From JANNVK01 sp031430435 (GTDB lineage Bacteria > Acidobacteriota > Blastocatellia > Pyrinomonadales > Pyrinomonadaceae): a DNA stretch of 64,000 nucleotides. A model generated the notes under the pieces. It saw only the letters and a list, made by a program, of their open reading frames with translations, was not told where the DNA came from and made no database searches. Numbering within the stretch: the stretch's first letter is position 1; each line of letters begins with the position of its first letter. Position numbers and translations under genes: made by a program. Of this stretch, positions 50,411-60,222 are shown in pieces. Where the stretch lies: assembly GCA_031430435.1 (NCBI GenBank), contig JANPBM010000118.1, forward strand, positions 1 through 64,000, written 5' to 3'.

Positions 50411-51267
50411 TATCTCACCACATCTCGGCGGACATCTTTGCTGTAACTGATGACCCAACCGACATCTTGGGCGTTTTTGTCGCTCTCAAGCGGAGACGTT
50501 CGTCCCGAATCGTATTTGTCGAGCGAAATTTGTTTTCCGCACCACGTCTTATTGAGCGTGTGGCAACCGTAATCCGAGATTTGAACTTTATACCAAATCA
50601 CACCTTTTACTTTTTCTTGCACCTCTAAAATCTTCAATTTCGCGTTTTCAAAATGAATGCCAACCGACGGACAACCGTAATCGGGACAAGTCCGCAGGTT
50701 GGCATTCATTTGTAAATAACCGGTTTTACCGATCAAAGGCGAGATAACGGGATTTGAATTAGAACCGGTTTCTCTCGCTTCCGCATTTGAAGCGGTTGAT
50801 TTGTTATTGGAATTGACGGCGGCTTCTTTGGATTTATTGGCGGGATAAAGAAAAACTCCGGCAAAAATTAAGACCATTAAAACGCCGATTCCGCCCAAAA
50901 TATATTTACCTGTATGATCGGACTGCAAACTGCCCGATTGATTTGAAACTTGAAATGCGGGAAAGGTTTGCGGCTCCGGTTTTTTTGTCGTTTGAATAAC
51001 CACCGTTTCTTGTTGTTCGGCGGGTGCAATCAATGGAATGTGAATCAAATTGTTTGATGTCGTTAAAGTAATCCCGCAATTCTTGCAAAACTTGGCATCT
51101 GCCGCGTTTTCATTCGAGCATTTTCGACAATTAACCGCTTGAGTCGAAACAACAGGTCGCATAACCGTCTCAAGCGATGTTGCCAAAAAGTTTAAAACCG
51201 TTCCGTCGTTGAAACAGAAACTTTCATCGTCTTCGTATTGTAAAAAACAGGTTGGGCAAACTTTCAT
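50407..51267 (-). CDS. Double zinc-ribbon / one-TM protein with SH3-like domain
   Basis: A 286-aa protein beginning MKVCPTCFLQYEDDESFCFN plus DG, the same degenerate ribbon as at 39649 and 40386, followed by a second normal ribbon (CRKCSNENAADAKFCKNC). A transmembrane helix at about 132-150 (GIGVLMVLIFAGVFLYP) leads to a periplasmic SH3-type domain (MNANLRTCPDYGCPSVGIHF ... WYKVQIS). Two Cys pairs in the SH3 part suggest disulfides. It is convergent with the M15 peptidase gene, with overlapping stops. It is the fourth zinc-ribbon sensor in the cluster. Confidence 0.85.
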   Translation of the reverse strand: MKVCPTCFLQYEDDESFCFNDGTVLNFLATSLETVMRPVVSTQAVNCRKCSNENAADAKFCKNCGITLTTSNNLIHIPLIAPAEQQETVVIQTTKKPEPQTFPAFQVSNQSGSLQSDHTGKYILGGIGVLMVLIFAGVFLYPANKSKEAAVNSNNKSTASNAEARETGSNSNPVISPLIGKTGYLQMNANLRTCPDYGCPSVGIHFENAKLKILEVQEKVKGVIWYKVQISDYGCHTLNKTWCGKQISLDKYDSGRTSPLESDKNAQDVGWVISYSKDVRRDVVRY

Positions 51268-51493
51268 ACGGCAATTTTAACTAATTATTAGGCAATGACA
51301 TTATTTTAGCACAGACTTTATTTTCTAAAAAAGAATCATTGTCTGCGAGATTAAATTTTGCTTTAAGTATTTGCTTTCGATTAGGCTGCAAGATTTTTAC
51401 GGCGGCTTCGTTCTATCTTTAATTACCGGCTTTTTCCCCTGAAAACCGGTTAAAATATTCAAAATAAAGTAAGATGAACGCAAGGAAAATTAA

Positions 51494-54400
51494 ATGAAAA
51501 AACTTATATCTGCCATATTAATTACACAAATTTATTTCGGTCTGCTGTTGCCTGTGAGCTTGGTACAAAATGTTCAAGGGCAAAAACGCGGACAATCCAA
51601 AACTATGAATCCAAATGTTTCAGGTCTTGAATTTCGCTTGTCCGAGGGACAAGAAGGTGCTGAAAACAGACAAGTTACGCCGCCCGCAAAGACTGATAAT
51701 TTGTCCGACGGTGAAACCTCGAATTTGATAAAACGGCTTCCGCCAATCAAAGAAGAAAAGGACGATAGGCTCGATTTCAAAAAACGCGCGGGAACTTTGC
51801 CCGCTCCGAAAACGGGAAAACTTGTTCCCGTGAAATTTCCCGCCGATGAACAACGCGCGAATCCGAATGTCGGCGACGCAAAAAATCCGCTCGAAGTTTT
51901 GCGGTATTCGCCGCAGGGAAATGTGCCGTTTGTTTCTGATTTGAGCGTTACTTTTTCGCAGCCGATGGTCGCTGTTACTTCGCAAGAAGAAGCCGCAAAG
52001 TCTGTTCCCGTAACGCTTTCGCCCGATGTGAAAGGTAAATGGCGTTGGCTCGGAACAAAAACTCTGATCTTTGATTCGGAAACACGCTTTCAGCAATCAA
52101 CCAAATATACGGCGACGATTCCGGCGGGAACCAAATCGGCGTTGGGACAAAGTTTGCAAAAGGGAATTTCGTGGACGTTTTCTACGCCGACCGCAAAAGT
52201 CGTTCAATCCTATCCGCAAAATCAGACGACAACGCGCGATGTGCCGATGTTTGTCGCGTTTGACCAAAATATCAACGCAACTGATGTTTTTAATTTTATC
52301 AAAGTTTCATCCGGCGGAAAGTTGTCGAAAACCAGACTTTTAACGTCCGAAGAAATTACGTCGGACAGCACACTTGCATATTACGCGAAACAACATCCGA
52401 ATCGTTTTGTCGCGTTTCGGGCTTTGAATTCGGACGGTTTGAATCAAAATGCGCTTCCGCAAGCATCGCAAATTTCTGTTTCAATCGATAAAGGGATGCC
52501 GTCTGCCGAAGGTCCTTTGACAACCGAAAAACCGCACTCGTTTGCTTTCAATACTTTCGGCGCGTTCAAATTCAAACGTTCGTGGTGCAGTTATCAAGGC
52601 AGTAAAAATTGTTCGCCTTCTGACGAATGGTATTTTGAGTTTTCCAATTCGATCGACGCGGCAAAGTTTGATGTCAAAAAGATAAAAGTCGAGCCTGAAA
52701 TTCCGAATCTGCAAATCTTTCCGTCGGGTAACTATATTTATTTGCAAGGATTTAAGAAAGGTCGCACAACTTATAAAGTTACGGTTGACGGCACGGAATT
52801 AAAAGATTCTTACGGACAAAATTTGGAAACTTCGATTCCCGCGCAGACGTTTACGGTCGGACCGGCAGAGAAAAGTTTCAATTCGCAAGGCGGCGAATTT
52901 ATTACGCTCGACCCGAATTCAAAGCCGACATATTCGGTTTTTACGGTCAATCATCAAAGCGTCAAAGTTAAACTTTACAGCGTTACGCCGGCTGATTTCG
53001 GGCAATTTCGATCCTATATGCGTTACCGAAATTACGAAGAAGGCAAACGTCCGCAACCGCCCGGAAAGTTGATTTCGGAGAAAGTTGTGAGCATAAAATC
53101 TGTTCCCGATGAATTGACGGAAACGCGCATAGATTTGTCGCCCGCGTTGAACGGCAGCGAATTCGGACACGTTTTCGCCGTCATCGAACCAACGTTTCGG
53201 CGCGATAAATATGACACGGGCAATATTGCGTTTTGGTCGCAAGTTACGCAAATCGGGTTGGACGCGTGGTTTGATAATCAAGAATTAGTTGCTTTTGCGA
53301 CCGCTTTGAAAGACGGTAAACCGCTGGCAAACGTTGATGTTACGGTCAACGGAAAACAGTTGGTCAAGAGTCAGGAGTCGAGAGTCGAGAGTAAATCTTG
53401 GTGGGAATATCTGACAACTTGGGGAACTTCGGACGAAGCGATTTCAACTGATGAAACCGTCGAAGTCGAACCGGCTGCGTCTGCCCAAAACGTGGCGAAA
53501 ACAAATGATTCGGGTATCGTCAAACTCGGTTTGCAAGAAAGTTCGGACAATAGCGGCAACGGGTTGATGATTGCCAAACGCGGCAAAGATTCGGCAATTT
53601 TGGCGGAAAATCCGAGTTATTGGTGGAACGATTCGTCGAGTTGGTTCAAACGTCCGCAGTATGACGAAATTCGTTGGTTTGTGTTCGACGACCGCAAAAT
53701 GTATCGCCCGAAAGAGGAAGTTGCGGTGAAAGGTTACATCCGCAAAGTTACGGCGGGAAAACTCGGCGATGTGACGGGTTTGGGCGACGGTTCAACGCCG
53801 CTCACATATTCCGTGCGCGATCCGCGCGGGAACGAAGTTGCGAAAGGAACGGCGAATTTGAATGCTTTCGGAGCGTTTGATTTCAAGTTCAAAACGACCG
53901 ATACGATGAATCTCGGTAATTGCCAAGTTTATTTAACTGCCGTAAATTCGTCTTTTAATCATCAGTTTCAAGTGCAGGAGTTTCGCCGTCCGGAGTTTGA
54001 AGTTACGTCGAAAAATGAAACGGAAGCTCCGTATTTTGTCGGCGGAAACGCAATGGTTTCGGTTGACGCAAAGTATTTTGCCGGCGGCGGTTTGCCGAAT
54101 GCCGAAGTAAATTGGAATGTTTCAGCCACGCCGACCAACTATACACCGCCGAATCGCGATGATTTTACGTTCGGGAAGTGGTTTCCGTGGTGGCGTTACG
54201 GCGGCGATAACTACGGACAAACAACCTATCAAAACTTTAAAGGAAAGACAGGCGCGGACGGCAAACATTTGTTGAAGCTGGACTTTATTTCGTCAAATCC
54301 CGCGCGACCATATGCGTTGACCGCAAGTTCGAGCGTCCAAGACGTAAACCGACAAACTTGGTCAAGCGCGACAACTTTGCTGGTTCATCCGGCTGATTTA

Positions 54401-57400
54401 TACGTCGGCATTCGGTCGAATAAAAACTTTGTCAACAGAGGCGAAAAGATTACGATTGAAATGATTGCGAGCGATATTGACGGCAAATCAGTCAAAGACC
54501 GCGACATAAATGTTAAGGCGATTTTGAAAGATTGGGTTTACGATAACGGCTGGAAAGAAACCGTTGTTGACGAACAAACCTGTACCGTAAAATCAACGGA
54601 TAAAACAGTTTCGTGCGATTTCACGGCGAAACAAGGCGGCGTTTACACGATTTCGGCAGAGATTATGGACGACCGCGAACGAGTCAATCAGAGTGAATTG
54701 ACGCTTTGGGTTTCGGGCGGAAAAACTCCGCCGAAGCGTGAAGTTGAGCAAGAAGAAGCTAATTTGATTCCGAACAAAAAGAATTATTCGGCAAATGACG
54801 AAGCGGAAATACTCGTTCAATCGCCGTTTACGCCTGCGGAAGGCGTGCTGACTTTGAGCCGCAACGGAATCGTTAAAACCGAACGTTTTACGATGAACGA
54901 AGCATCGAAAGTTTTGAAGTTCAAAATTGACGAACGTTGGTTGCCGAATATAAATGTGCAGGTTGATTTGGTCGGCGCGAGTCCGCGAACGGACGACAAA
55001 GGCGATGTTGACACGAAATTGCCGAAGCGTCCCGCGTTTGCGAGCGGCACAATAAATTTGCCGATTTCAACGGCGACACGGGAATTAACCGTTTCCGCCG
55101 AACCGCGCGAGAAAAATCTTGCTCCGGGAAGCGAGACAAAAGTTGATGTAATCGTCAAAGATTCAAACGGCAACGGCGTGGCAAACAGCGAAGTCGCGGT
55201 TGTCGTTGTGGACGAAAGCGTTCTCGCGTTGACAGGTTATCGCATCGGCAATCCGCTCGGAACATTTTATACAACCAGAAGCGGTGAGGTTAATACATAT
55301 AAATCACGAAGCACGATTTTACTTTCAAGTCCGAAAGATTTGAAACCGCAAAGTGAAGCGAATGAATTAGTTAAAACAGATTCAATGTCTGCACCGGGTG
55401 CAGGTGGCGGCGGTGATAACAAAAAGATGAAATCTGCACCTTCGCCGGCTAAACCAATGGCGATGAGAGCGATGGCTGAAGACAAAGAATCGGCGCCTGA
55501 GCAACCGAATACGCCGATAAATTTGCGCACAAACTTCAATGCGTTGGCGGTTTTTGCTCCGAACGTGAAAACTGATGCGAGCGGAAAAGCGACCGTTGAC
55601 GTGAAATTGCCCGACAGTTTGACTCGGTATCGCGTGATGGTTGTGGCGGTTGATAACGGTAAACGTTTCGGTTCGGCTGAATCGAATATCACGGCGAAAC
55701 AACCGTTGATGGTGCGTCCGTCCGCTCCGCGCTTTTTGAACTTCGGCGATAAATTTGAATTGCCTGTCGTGATTCAAAATCAAACGGATAAAGCGATTAC
55801 GGCTGATGTGGCGGTGCGTGTTTCAAACATCGAACTGCTCAACGGCGGCGGTCAGCGGGTAACAATTCCCGCGAATGATCGTGTTGAAGTACGCTTTCCG
55901 TCAGCCGCGATGAAGGTTGGCACGGCGCGTTTTCAAATCGGTGTGTCAGCCGGAACTTTTGCGGACGCGGCGGAAATCGAGTTGCCTGTGTACACGCCGG
56001 CAACGTCCGAAGCCTTTGCAACTTACGGCACGCTTGATGATAATTCGCCGATCGTTCAACCTGTTACAACTCCGGGCGATGTTTGGTCGCAGTTCGGCGG
56101 ATTGGAAGTTACAACGAGTTCGACGCAGTTGCAAGAATTGACCGATGCGTTTATTTATCTGACGAATTATCGGTTTGAATGCAGCGAACAAATCTCGTCG
56201 CGGATGATTTCAATTGCCGCTATGCGTGATGTTTTGAAAGCGTTTAAGTCGAAAGACGTGCCGACCGAAGCCGAGTTGAAAGCGCGGTTTGCCAAAGACA
56301 TTGCGATTTTGAAAGGTCGTCAACGCGACGACGGCGGTTTCGGGTTATGGAAACGTGATGAACGGTATAAATTTCCGTTTGTAACGTTGCACGTTGCCCA
56401 CGCGCTCGCGCTGGCGAAGGAAAAAGGCTATGACGTGCCGCAGGAAATGTTGGACAAAGTGAAGCCGTATCTGAAAAATGTCGAGAAATACTTCGATAAA
56501 GATTATAAACTTTACCCGCAAGTTCGTTGGACAATTTCCGCGTATGCGTTATATGTCCGCGATAAAACCGGGGATAAAGACGTGGTGAAAGCGAAAGCGT
56601 TGTTGAAAGAAGCGACGTTGCAAAAGATTCCGTTTGAAGCTCTCGGCTGGATATACTCGGTGTTGGCTGAGGACAAAAACTCTGCCGTCGAGCTTGAATC
56701 AATCCGCAAATTCTTGAACAACCGCGTCACGGAAACCGCAGGCGCGGCGAACTTTGTAACCGATTATCAAGACGGCGCGTGGCTCATTATGGCTTCAAAT
56801 CGGCGCGCGGACGGCGTAATGCTTGAAGCCTTAATTAATCATCAACCGACCAGCGATTTGATTCCGAAAATCGTTCGCGGATTGCTGGCGAATCGCACTG
56901 CCGGACGTTGGGGAAACACGCAGGAAAATGTTTTCATCTTGCTGGCGCTGGATAAGTATTTCAATACTTACGAGAAGATTACGCCTAATTTCGTTGCCCA
57001 AGTTTGGCTCGGAAATGCGTTCGCGGGTGAACAATCATTCAAGGGTCGTTCAACTGATTTCAAACAGATTGACGTGCCGATGTCTTATTTAACCGAGCAA
57101 GGCGGCACGCAGAATCTGATTTTGAATAAAGCCGGTGAAGGTCGTCTGTATTATCGAATCGGTATGAAATACGCGCCGAAGAACTTGAAACTCGAACCGG
57201 CTGATTACGGGTTTGCCGTGATGCGAAAGTATGAAGCGGTTGATAACGCGGACGATGTGAAGAAGAACGCGGACGGCACTTGGACAGTAAAATCGGGTGC
57301 GCGGGTTCGGGTTCGTCTGACGATGGTTGCCCAATCTCGGCGTTATCACGTTGCGTTGGTCGATAATCTGCCCGCAGGGTTTGAAGCGATAAATCCCGCG

Positions 57401-57697
57401 TTGGCAGTTTCGGAAGATATTCCGACTGATAATGTTTCAAGCGATGTCGAAACTTACGGCAGTCAAAGTTATGGTCGCGGTTGGTATTGGGGCGGAACAT
57501 GGTACGAACACCAGAACCTCCGTGATGAACGCGCCGAAGTATTTTCGAGTTTGTTGTGGGAAGGCGTGTGGAATTACAGCTACGTTTGCCGCGCCACAAC
57601 GCCCGGAACATTCGTTGCGCCGCCCGCGAAAGCCGAAGAAATGTATATGCCCGAAACTTTCGGACGCAGCGGAACAGACGTTGTGAAAGTAGAATAA
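51494..57697 (+). CDS. Alpha-2-macroglobulin family protein with thioester motif
   Basis: A 2067-aa exported protein preceded by AAGGAAA. The signal sequence (MKKLISAILITQIYFGLLLP) has no lipobox, so it is not a typical ECAM lipoprotein. N-terminal macroglobulin (MG) domains come first. A bait-like segment at about 1298-1350 is rich in Gly, Met, Pro and Ala (SAPGAGGGGDNKK; PMAMRAMAEDKE). The thioester motif CSEQ (CxEQ) is near residue 1563, followed by an alpha-toroid (DGGFGLWKR, VTLHVAHALALAKEKG) and a C-terminal receptor-binding-like domain. It probably traps attacking proteases in the periplasm. It stands alone; no penicillin-binding protein 1C gene (pbpC), the usual neighbour, is present. 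Confidence 0.93.
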   Translation: MKKLISAILITQIYFGLLLPVSLVQNVQGQKRGQSKTMNPNVSGLEFRLSEGQEGAENRQVTPPAKTDNLSDGETSNLIKRLPPIKEEKDDRLDFKKRAGTLPAPKTGKLVPVKFPADEQRANPNVGDAKNPLEVLRYSPQGNVPFVSDLSVTFSQPMVAVTSQEEAAKSVPVTLSPDVKGKWRWLGTKTLIFDSETRFQQSTKYTATIPAGTKSALGQSLQKGISWTFSTPTAKVVQSYPQNQTTTRDVPMFVAFDQNINATDVFNFIKVSSGGKLSKTRLLTSEEITSDSTLAYYAKQHPNRFVAFRALNSDGLNQNALPQASQISVSIDKGMPSAEGPLTTEKPHSFAFNTFGAFKFKRSWCSYQGSKNCSPSDEWYFEFSNSIDAAKFDVKKIKVEPEIPNLQIFPSGNYIYLQGFKKGRTTYKVTVDGTELKDSYGQNLETSIPAQTFTVGPAEKSFNSQGGEFITLDPNSKPTYSVFTVNHQSVKVKLYSVTPADFGQFRSYMRYRNYEEGKRPQPPGKLISEKVVSIKSVPDELTETRIDLSPALNGSEFGHVFAVIEPTFRRDKYDTGNIAFWSQVTQIGLDAWFDNQELVAFATALKDGKPLANVDVTVNGKQLVKSQESRVESKSWWEYLTTWGTSDEAISTDETVEVEPAASAQNVAKTNDSGIVKLGLQESSDNSGNGLMIAKRGKDSAILAENPSYWWNDSSSWFKRPQYDEIRWFVFDDRKMYRPKEEVAVKGYIRKVTAGKLGDVTGLGDGSTPLTYSVRDPRGNEVAKGTANLNAFGAFDFKFKTTDTMNLGNCQVYLTAVNSSFNHQFQVQEFRRPEFEVTSKNETEAPYFVGGNAMVSVDAKYFAGGGLPNAEVNWNVSATPTNYTPPNRDDFTFGKWFPWWRYGGDNYGQTTYQNFKGKTGADGKHLLKLDFISSNPARPYALTASSSVQDVNRQTWSSATTLLVHPADLYVGIRSNKNFVNRGEKITIEMIASDIDGKSVKDRDINVKAILKDWVYDNGWKETVVDEQTCTVKSTDKTVSCDFTAKQGGVYTISAEIMDDRERVNQSELTLWVSGGKTPPKREVEQEEANLIPNKKNYSANDEAEILVQSPFTPAEGVLTLSRNGIVKTERFTMNEASKVLKFKIDERWLPNINVQVDLVGASPRTDDKGDVDTKLPKRPAFASGTINLPISTATRELTVSAEPREKNLAPGSETKVDVIVKDSNGNGVANSEVAVVVVDESVLALTGYRIGNPLGTFYTTRSGEVNTYKSRSTILLSSPKDLKPQSEANELVKTDSMSAPGAGGGGDNKKMKSAPSPAKPMAMRAMAEDKESAPEQPNTPINLRTNFNALAVFAPNVKTDASGKATVDVKLPDSLTRYRVMVVAVDNGKRFGSAESNITAKQPLMVRPSAPRFLNFGDKFELPVVIQNQTDKAITADVAVRVSNIELLNGGGQRVTIPANDRVEVRFPSAAMKVGTARFQIGVSAGTFADAAEIELPVYTPATSEAFATYGTLDDNSPIVQPVTTPGDVWSQFGGLEVTTSSTQLQELTDAFIYLTNYRFECSEQISSRMISIAAMRDVLKAFKSKDVPTEAELKARFAKDIAILKGRQRDDGGFGLWKRDERYKFPFVTLHVAHALALAKEKGYDVPQEMLDKVKPYLKNVEKYFDKDYKLYPQVRWTISAYALYVRDKTGDKDVVKAKALLKEATLQKIPFEALGWIYSVLAEDKNSAVELESIRKFLNNRVTETAGAANFVTDYQDGAWLIMASNRRADGVMLEALINHQPTSDLIPKIVRGLLANRTAGRWGNTQENVFILLALDKYFNTYEKITPNFVAQVWLGNAFAGEQSFKGRSTDFKQIDVPMSYLTEQGGTQNLILNKAGEGRLYYRIGMKYAPKNLKLEPADYGFAVMRKYEAVDNADDVKKNADGTWTVKSGARVRVRLTMVAQSRRYHVALVDNLPAGFEAINPALAVSEDIPTDNVSSDVETYGSQSYGRGWYWGGTWYEHQNLRDERAEVFSSLLWEGVWNYSYVCRATTPGTFVAPPAKAEEMYMPETFGRSGTDVVKVE

Positions 57698-57709
57698 CGC
57701 GAACCGCCG

Positions 57710-57775
57710 GCAGCAAGCAGTAAAAGAAAGTAAAAGGCAGTAAGCAGGGAATTTAACTTGCTTGCTGCTTTTTTT
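57710..57775 (+). terminator. Terminator after the macroglobulin gene
   Basis: GCAGCAAG pairs with CTTGCTGC across a loop of about 43 bases, followed by TTTTTTTATG. The loop contains related GCAGTAAGCAGG sequence, so alternative pairings exist. Confidence 0.55.
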
Positions 57776-57777
57776 AT

Positions 57778-58000
57778 GTTCAGAGTACAAACTTCAGTTT
57801 GATATTTATGCTTTAGCGTAGTTTGTTTAAGACTACGCTAAAGCATAAATATACCTAACGGGAATTAAGTACAACATACTTCAGTTTGTTGCGACATCTA
57901 ACTTTATTCAAGCCGAAGTTTATTCGACAAGCTGAAGCGTGTCGTACCTTCGCAAACGAATTCCTTTCGGGTATAGCAAACTAAAGTTTGTACTCTGAAC
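57778..58000. repeat. Nested palindromic insertion: outer inverted repeat around hairpin and family A element
   Basis: The outer arms GTTCAGAGTACAAACTTCAG(TTTG) at 57778-57801 and CAAACTAAAGTTTGTACTCT(GAAC) at 57977-58000 pair at 23 of 24 positions. Inside are a 45-base hairpin (TATTTATGCTTTAGCGTAG / CTACGCTAAAGCATAAATA, 57804-57850) and then a family A element from 57850 (TATACCTAACGGGAATTAAG) to 57975 (TTCCTTTCGGGTATA). It lies between macroglobulin and ATP sulfurylase and ends about 38 bases before the latter's start. Confidence 0.82.
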
Positions 58001-58038
58001 ATTTTTGCATTCGGTTTACGTCTGCTAATATCAACGAA

Positions 58039-59730
58039 ATGAATTTTACCCCCGATAATTTAGTTAATCTGCTTGTCGGTAAACAAAACTACGCCGAATT
58101 GTTTACCGAAGCGGGTGAGTTGCCGTCCGTTCAACTGACTTTGCGGCAGACGCTTGATTTGGAACTGCTTGCGGTCGGCGCTTTTTCGCCGCTTGATCGG
58201 TTTATGTCTGAAACCGATTACAAAAATGTCTCTGACACAATGCGTTTGGCAAACGGGACGGTTTTTCCGATTCCGATTACGCTTTCCGTTGATGATCCGA
58301 CGAACCTTAAACTTGGCGCGTTTGTTGCTTTGCGTGATGTCGCTGATAATATCTTGGCAACGATGAAGGTCGAAGAAGTTTACGGTTGGAATGCGAATGA
58401 TTTTGCCGCTCAAATTCTTGGCACAAACGATTTGCGTCATCCGTTTGTTTCGGAAATAAACCGGTCGGGGAAATATAATCTGTCGGGCGAACTGAAAGTT
58501 TTGCAACTGCCGCGTTATTACGACTTTCAAGACTTGCGGCTCAGTCCGCGACAAGTGCGGGCAAGGTTAAACGAGCTTGGAAACAAAAACGTCGCAGCTT
58601 TTCAAACCCGAAATCCGTTGCATCTCGCCCACGAAGAAATGTTGAAACGCGCGGCGGAGTCAACCGGCGGCGTTTTGTTGTTGCATCCTGTTGTCGGAAT
58701 GACGAAAGCCGACGATGTTGATTATTTTACGCGCGTACGGACTTATAAAACGGTGGCGGAAAGTTACGCAACCGACCGCGTTTTATTGTCGTTGTTGCCG
58801 TTGGCGATGCGGATGGCAGGACCGCGTGAAGCGGTTTGGCACGCGCTTATTCGTAAAAACTACGGTGCCACGCATTTTGTTGTCGGACGCAATCACGCAA
58901 GTCCGGGAAACGATTCGGCGGGTAAATCGTTTTACGAACCCTTTGCCGCTCAACGACTTGCGGAGAAATTCAGCAAAGAAATCGGTATTGAAATTATCGC
59001 GTTTGACGAATTTGTTTATTTGGCGGACGAAAAGCGGTACGAAGAAATCGGTAAGACTTCGCCGACCGCAAAAGTGTTCTCGCTTTCGGGTACGCAAGTC
59101 CGCGATGATTATTTGAGCGTCGGAAAACCTCTGCCCGCGTGGTTTACGCGCCCGAAAACGGCGGAGATATTGGCGGAAAATTGTCCGCCGAAACATCGGC
59201 AGGGTGTTTGTTTGTGGTTTACGGGTTTGAGCGGTTCGGGCAAATCGACGACCGCCGAAATTCTGGCGGCGATGTTGTCCGAAAACGGCAGACAAAGCAC
59301 CATGCTTGACGGCGATGTTGTCCGCACGCATCTTTCGAAAGGTTTGGGCTTTAGCAGAGAAGACCGCGACACCAATGTTTTGCGAATCGGGTTTGTCGCT
59401 GCCGAAATTGTCAGACACGGCGGAATATCGATCTGTGCGGCGGTCAGTCCGTATTTATCGACGCGAAACGAAGCGCGAAATTTAGTCGGCAACCGCAGTT
59501 TTATTGAAATTTTTGTTGATACGCCGTTAAATGTTTGCGAACAGCGCGACGCGAAAGGAATGTATGCAAAGGCGAGACGCGGAGAGATTGCAAACTTTAC
59601 GGGCATTGACGATGTTTATGAACCGCCGTTAAACGCCGAAATAACGCTTGACACCGTGAAGTTTTCCGCCGCCGAAAATGCTCGTTTGATATTAAACAAT
59701 CTGATTGAACGCGGCTTTGTAAAACAATAA
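58039..59730 (+). CDS. Bifunctional sulfate adenylyltransferase / adenylylsulfate kinase
   Basis: A 563-aa fusion from the ATG at 58039 (MNFTPDNLVNLLVGKQNYAE). Residues about 1-385 are ATP sulfurylase: an N-terminal PUA-like domain, then NPLHLAHEEM (HxxH for PPi/ATP chemistry) and VVGRNHASPG (GRxHA). Residues about 390-563 are APS kinase with P-loop GLSGSGKSTTAEIL and DGDVVRTHLSKGLGFSREDR. It converts sulfate with ATP to APS and then PAPS. The SAT-APSK order is like that of Aquifex and some fungi. No cysDN, cysC or sulfate transporter lies nearby. Start chosen because the upstream 17 residues come from repeat DNA. Confidence 0.94.
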   Translation: MNFTPDNLVNLLVGKQNYAELFTEAGELPSVQLTLRQTLDLELLAVGAFSPLDRFMSETDYKNVSDTMRLANGTVFPIPITLSVDDPTNLKLGAFVALRDVADNILATMKVEEVYGWNANDFAAQILGTNDLRHPFVSEINRSGKYNLSGELKVLQLPRYYDFQDLRLSPRQVRARLNELGNKNVAAFQTRNPLHLAHEEMLKRAAESTGGVLLLHPVVGMTKADDVDYFTRVRTYKTVAESYATDRVLLSLLPLAMRMAGPREAVWHALIRKNYGATHFVVGRNHASPGNDSAGKSFYEPFAAQRLAEKFSKEIGIEIIAFDEFVYLADEKRYEEIGKTSPTAKVFSLSGTQVRDDYLSVGKPLPAWFTRPKTAEILAENCPPKHRQGVCLWFTGLSGSGKSTTAEILAAMLSENGRQSTMLDGDVVRTHLSKGLGFSREDRDTNVLRIGFVAAEIVRHGGISICAAVSPYLSTRNEARNLVGNRSFIEIFVDTPLNVCEQRDAKGMYAKARRGEIANFTGIDDVYEPPLNAEITLDTVKFSAAENARLILNNLIERGFVKQ

Positions 59731-59840
59731 TTTAACGTTTGCCAAAGATTGTCGGCAAATTAACATAACGCAAATTCAAGATAAAACCTGTTATTGCACC
59801 CTACGCTGTTAAATTTGTCGCCTTCTACGACTTTAGAAAT

Positions 59841-59967
59841 GCAAAGTATTTTGCCGGAAAGTTCAACATACTTCAGTTTGTTGATAACGTTTAGCAGCAT
59901 TCAAACCGGAGTTTATCGACAAGCTGAAGCGTGTCGTACTTTCGCAAACCAATTCCTTTCGGGTATA
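59841..59967 (+). repeat. Palindromic element, family A
   Basis: Contains TTCAACATACTTCAGTTTGT, a 30-base spacer and GACAAGCTGAAGCGTGTCGT, then CAAACCAATTCCTTTCGGGTATA at the right end. The left end is degraded. The region 59731-60391 holds this copy, a worn third copy at about 60044-60140 (ACAACCGACAAGCCGCAGTT, CTTTCGGGCTTG), and no gene. Confidence 0.75.
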
Positions 59968-60222
59968 TGATACGAAAACACGCGCGAAATAAATGTGCTT
60001 TTTCGCTACTGCTTCGCACGGGCTTTTGCATATTTGTCGCAATGCCCGACATATTTTGATTTGTTGATAATCGGTAACAACCGACAAGCCGCAGTTTATT
60101 GACAAGTCAAAACGGGTTGCAAATTTGCAAAACAACTTCTTTCGGGCTTGTCGGCAACCGCAAACATCTTGGCAGTTGTTTACGGTTGCTTGCAGACAAG
60201 TTTTTTTATCTCGAATTTGCGT

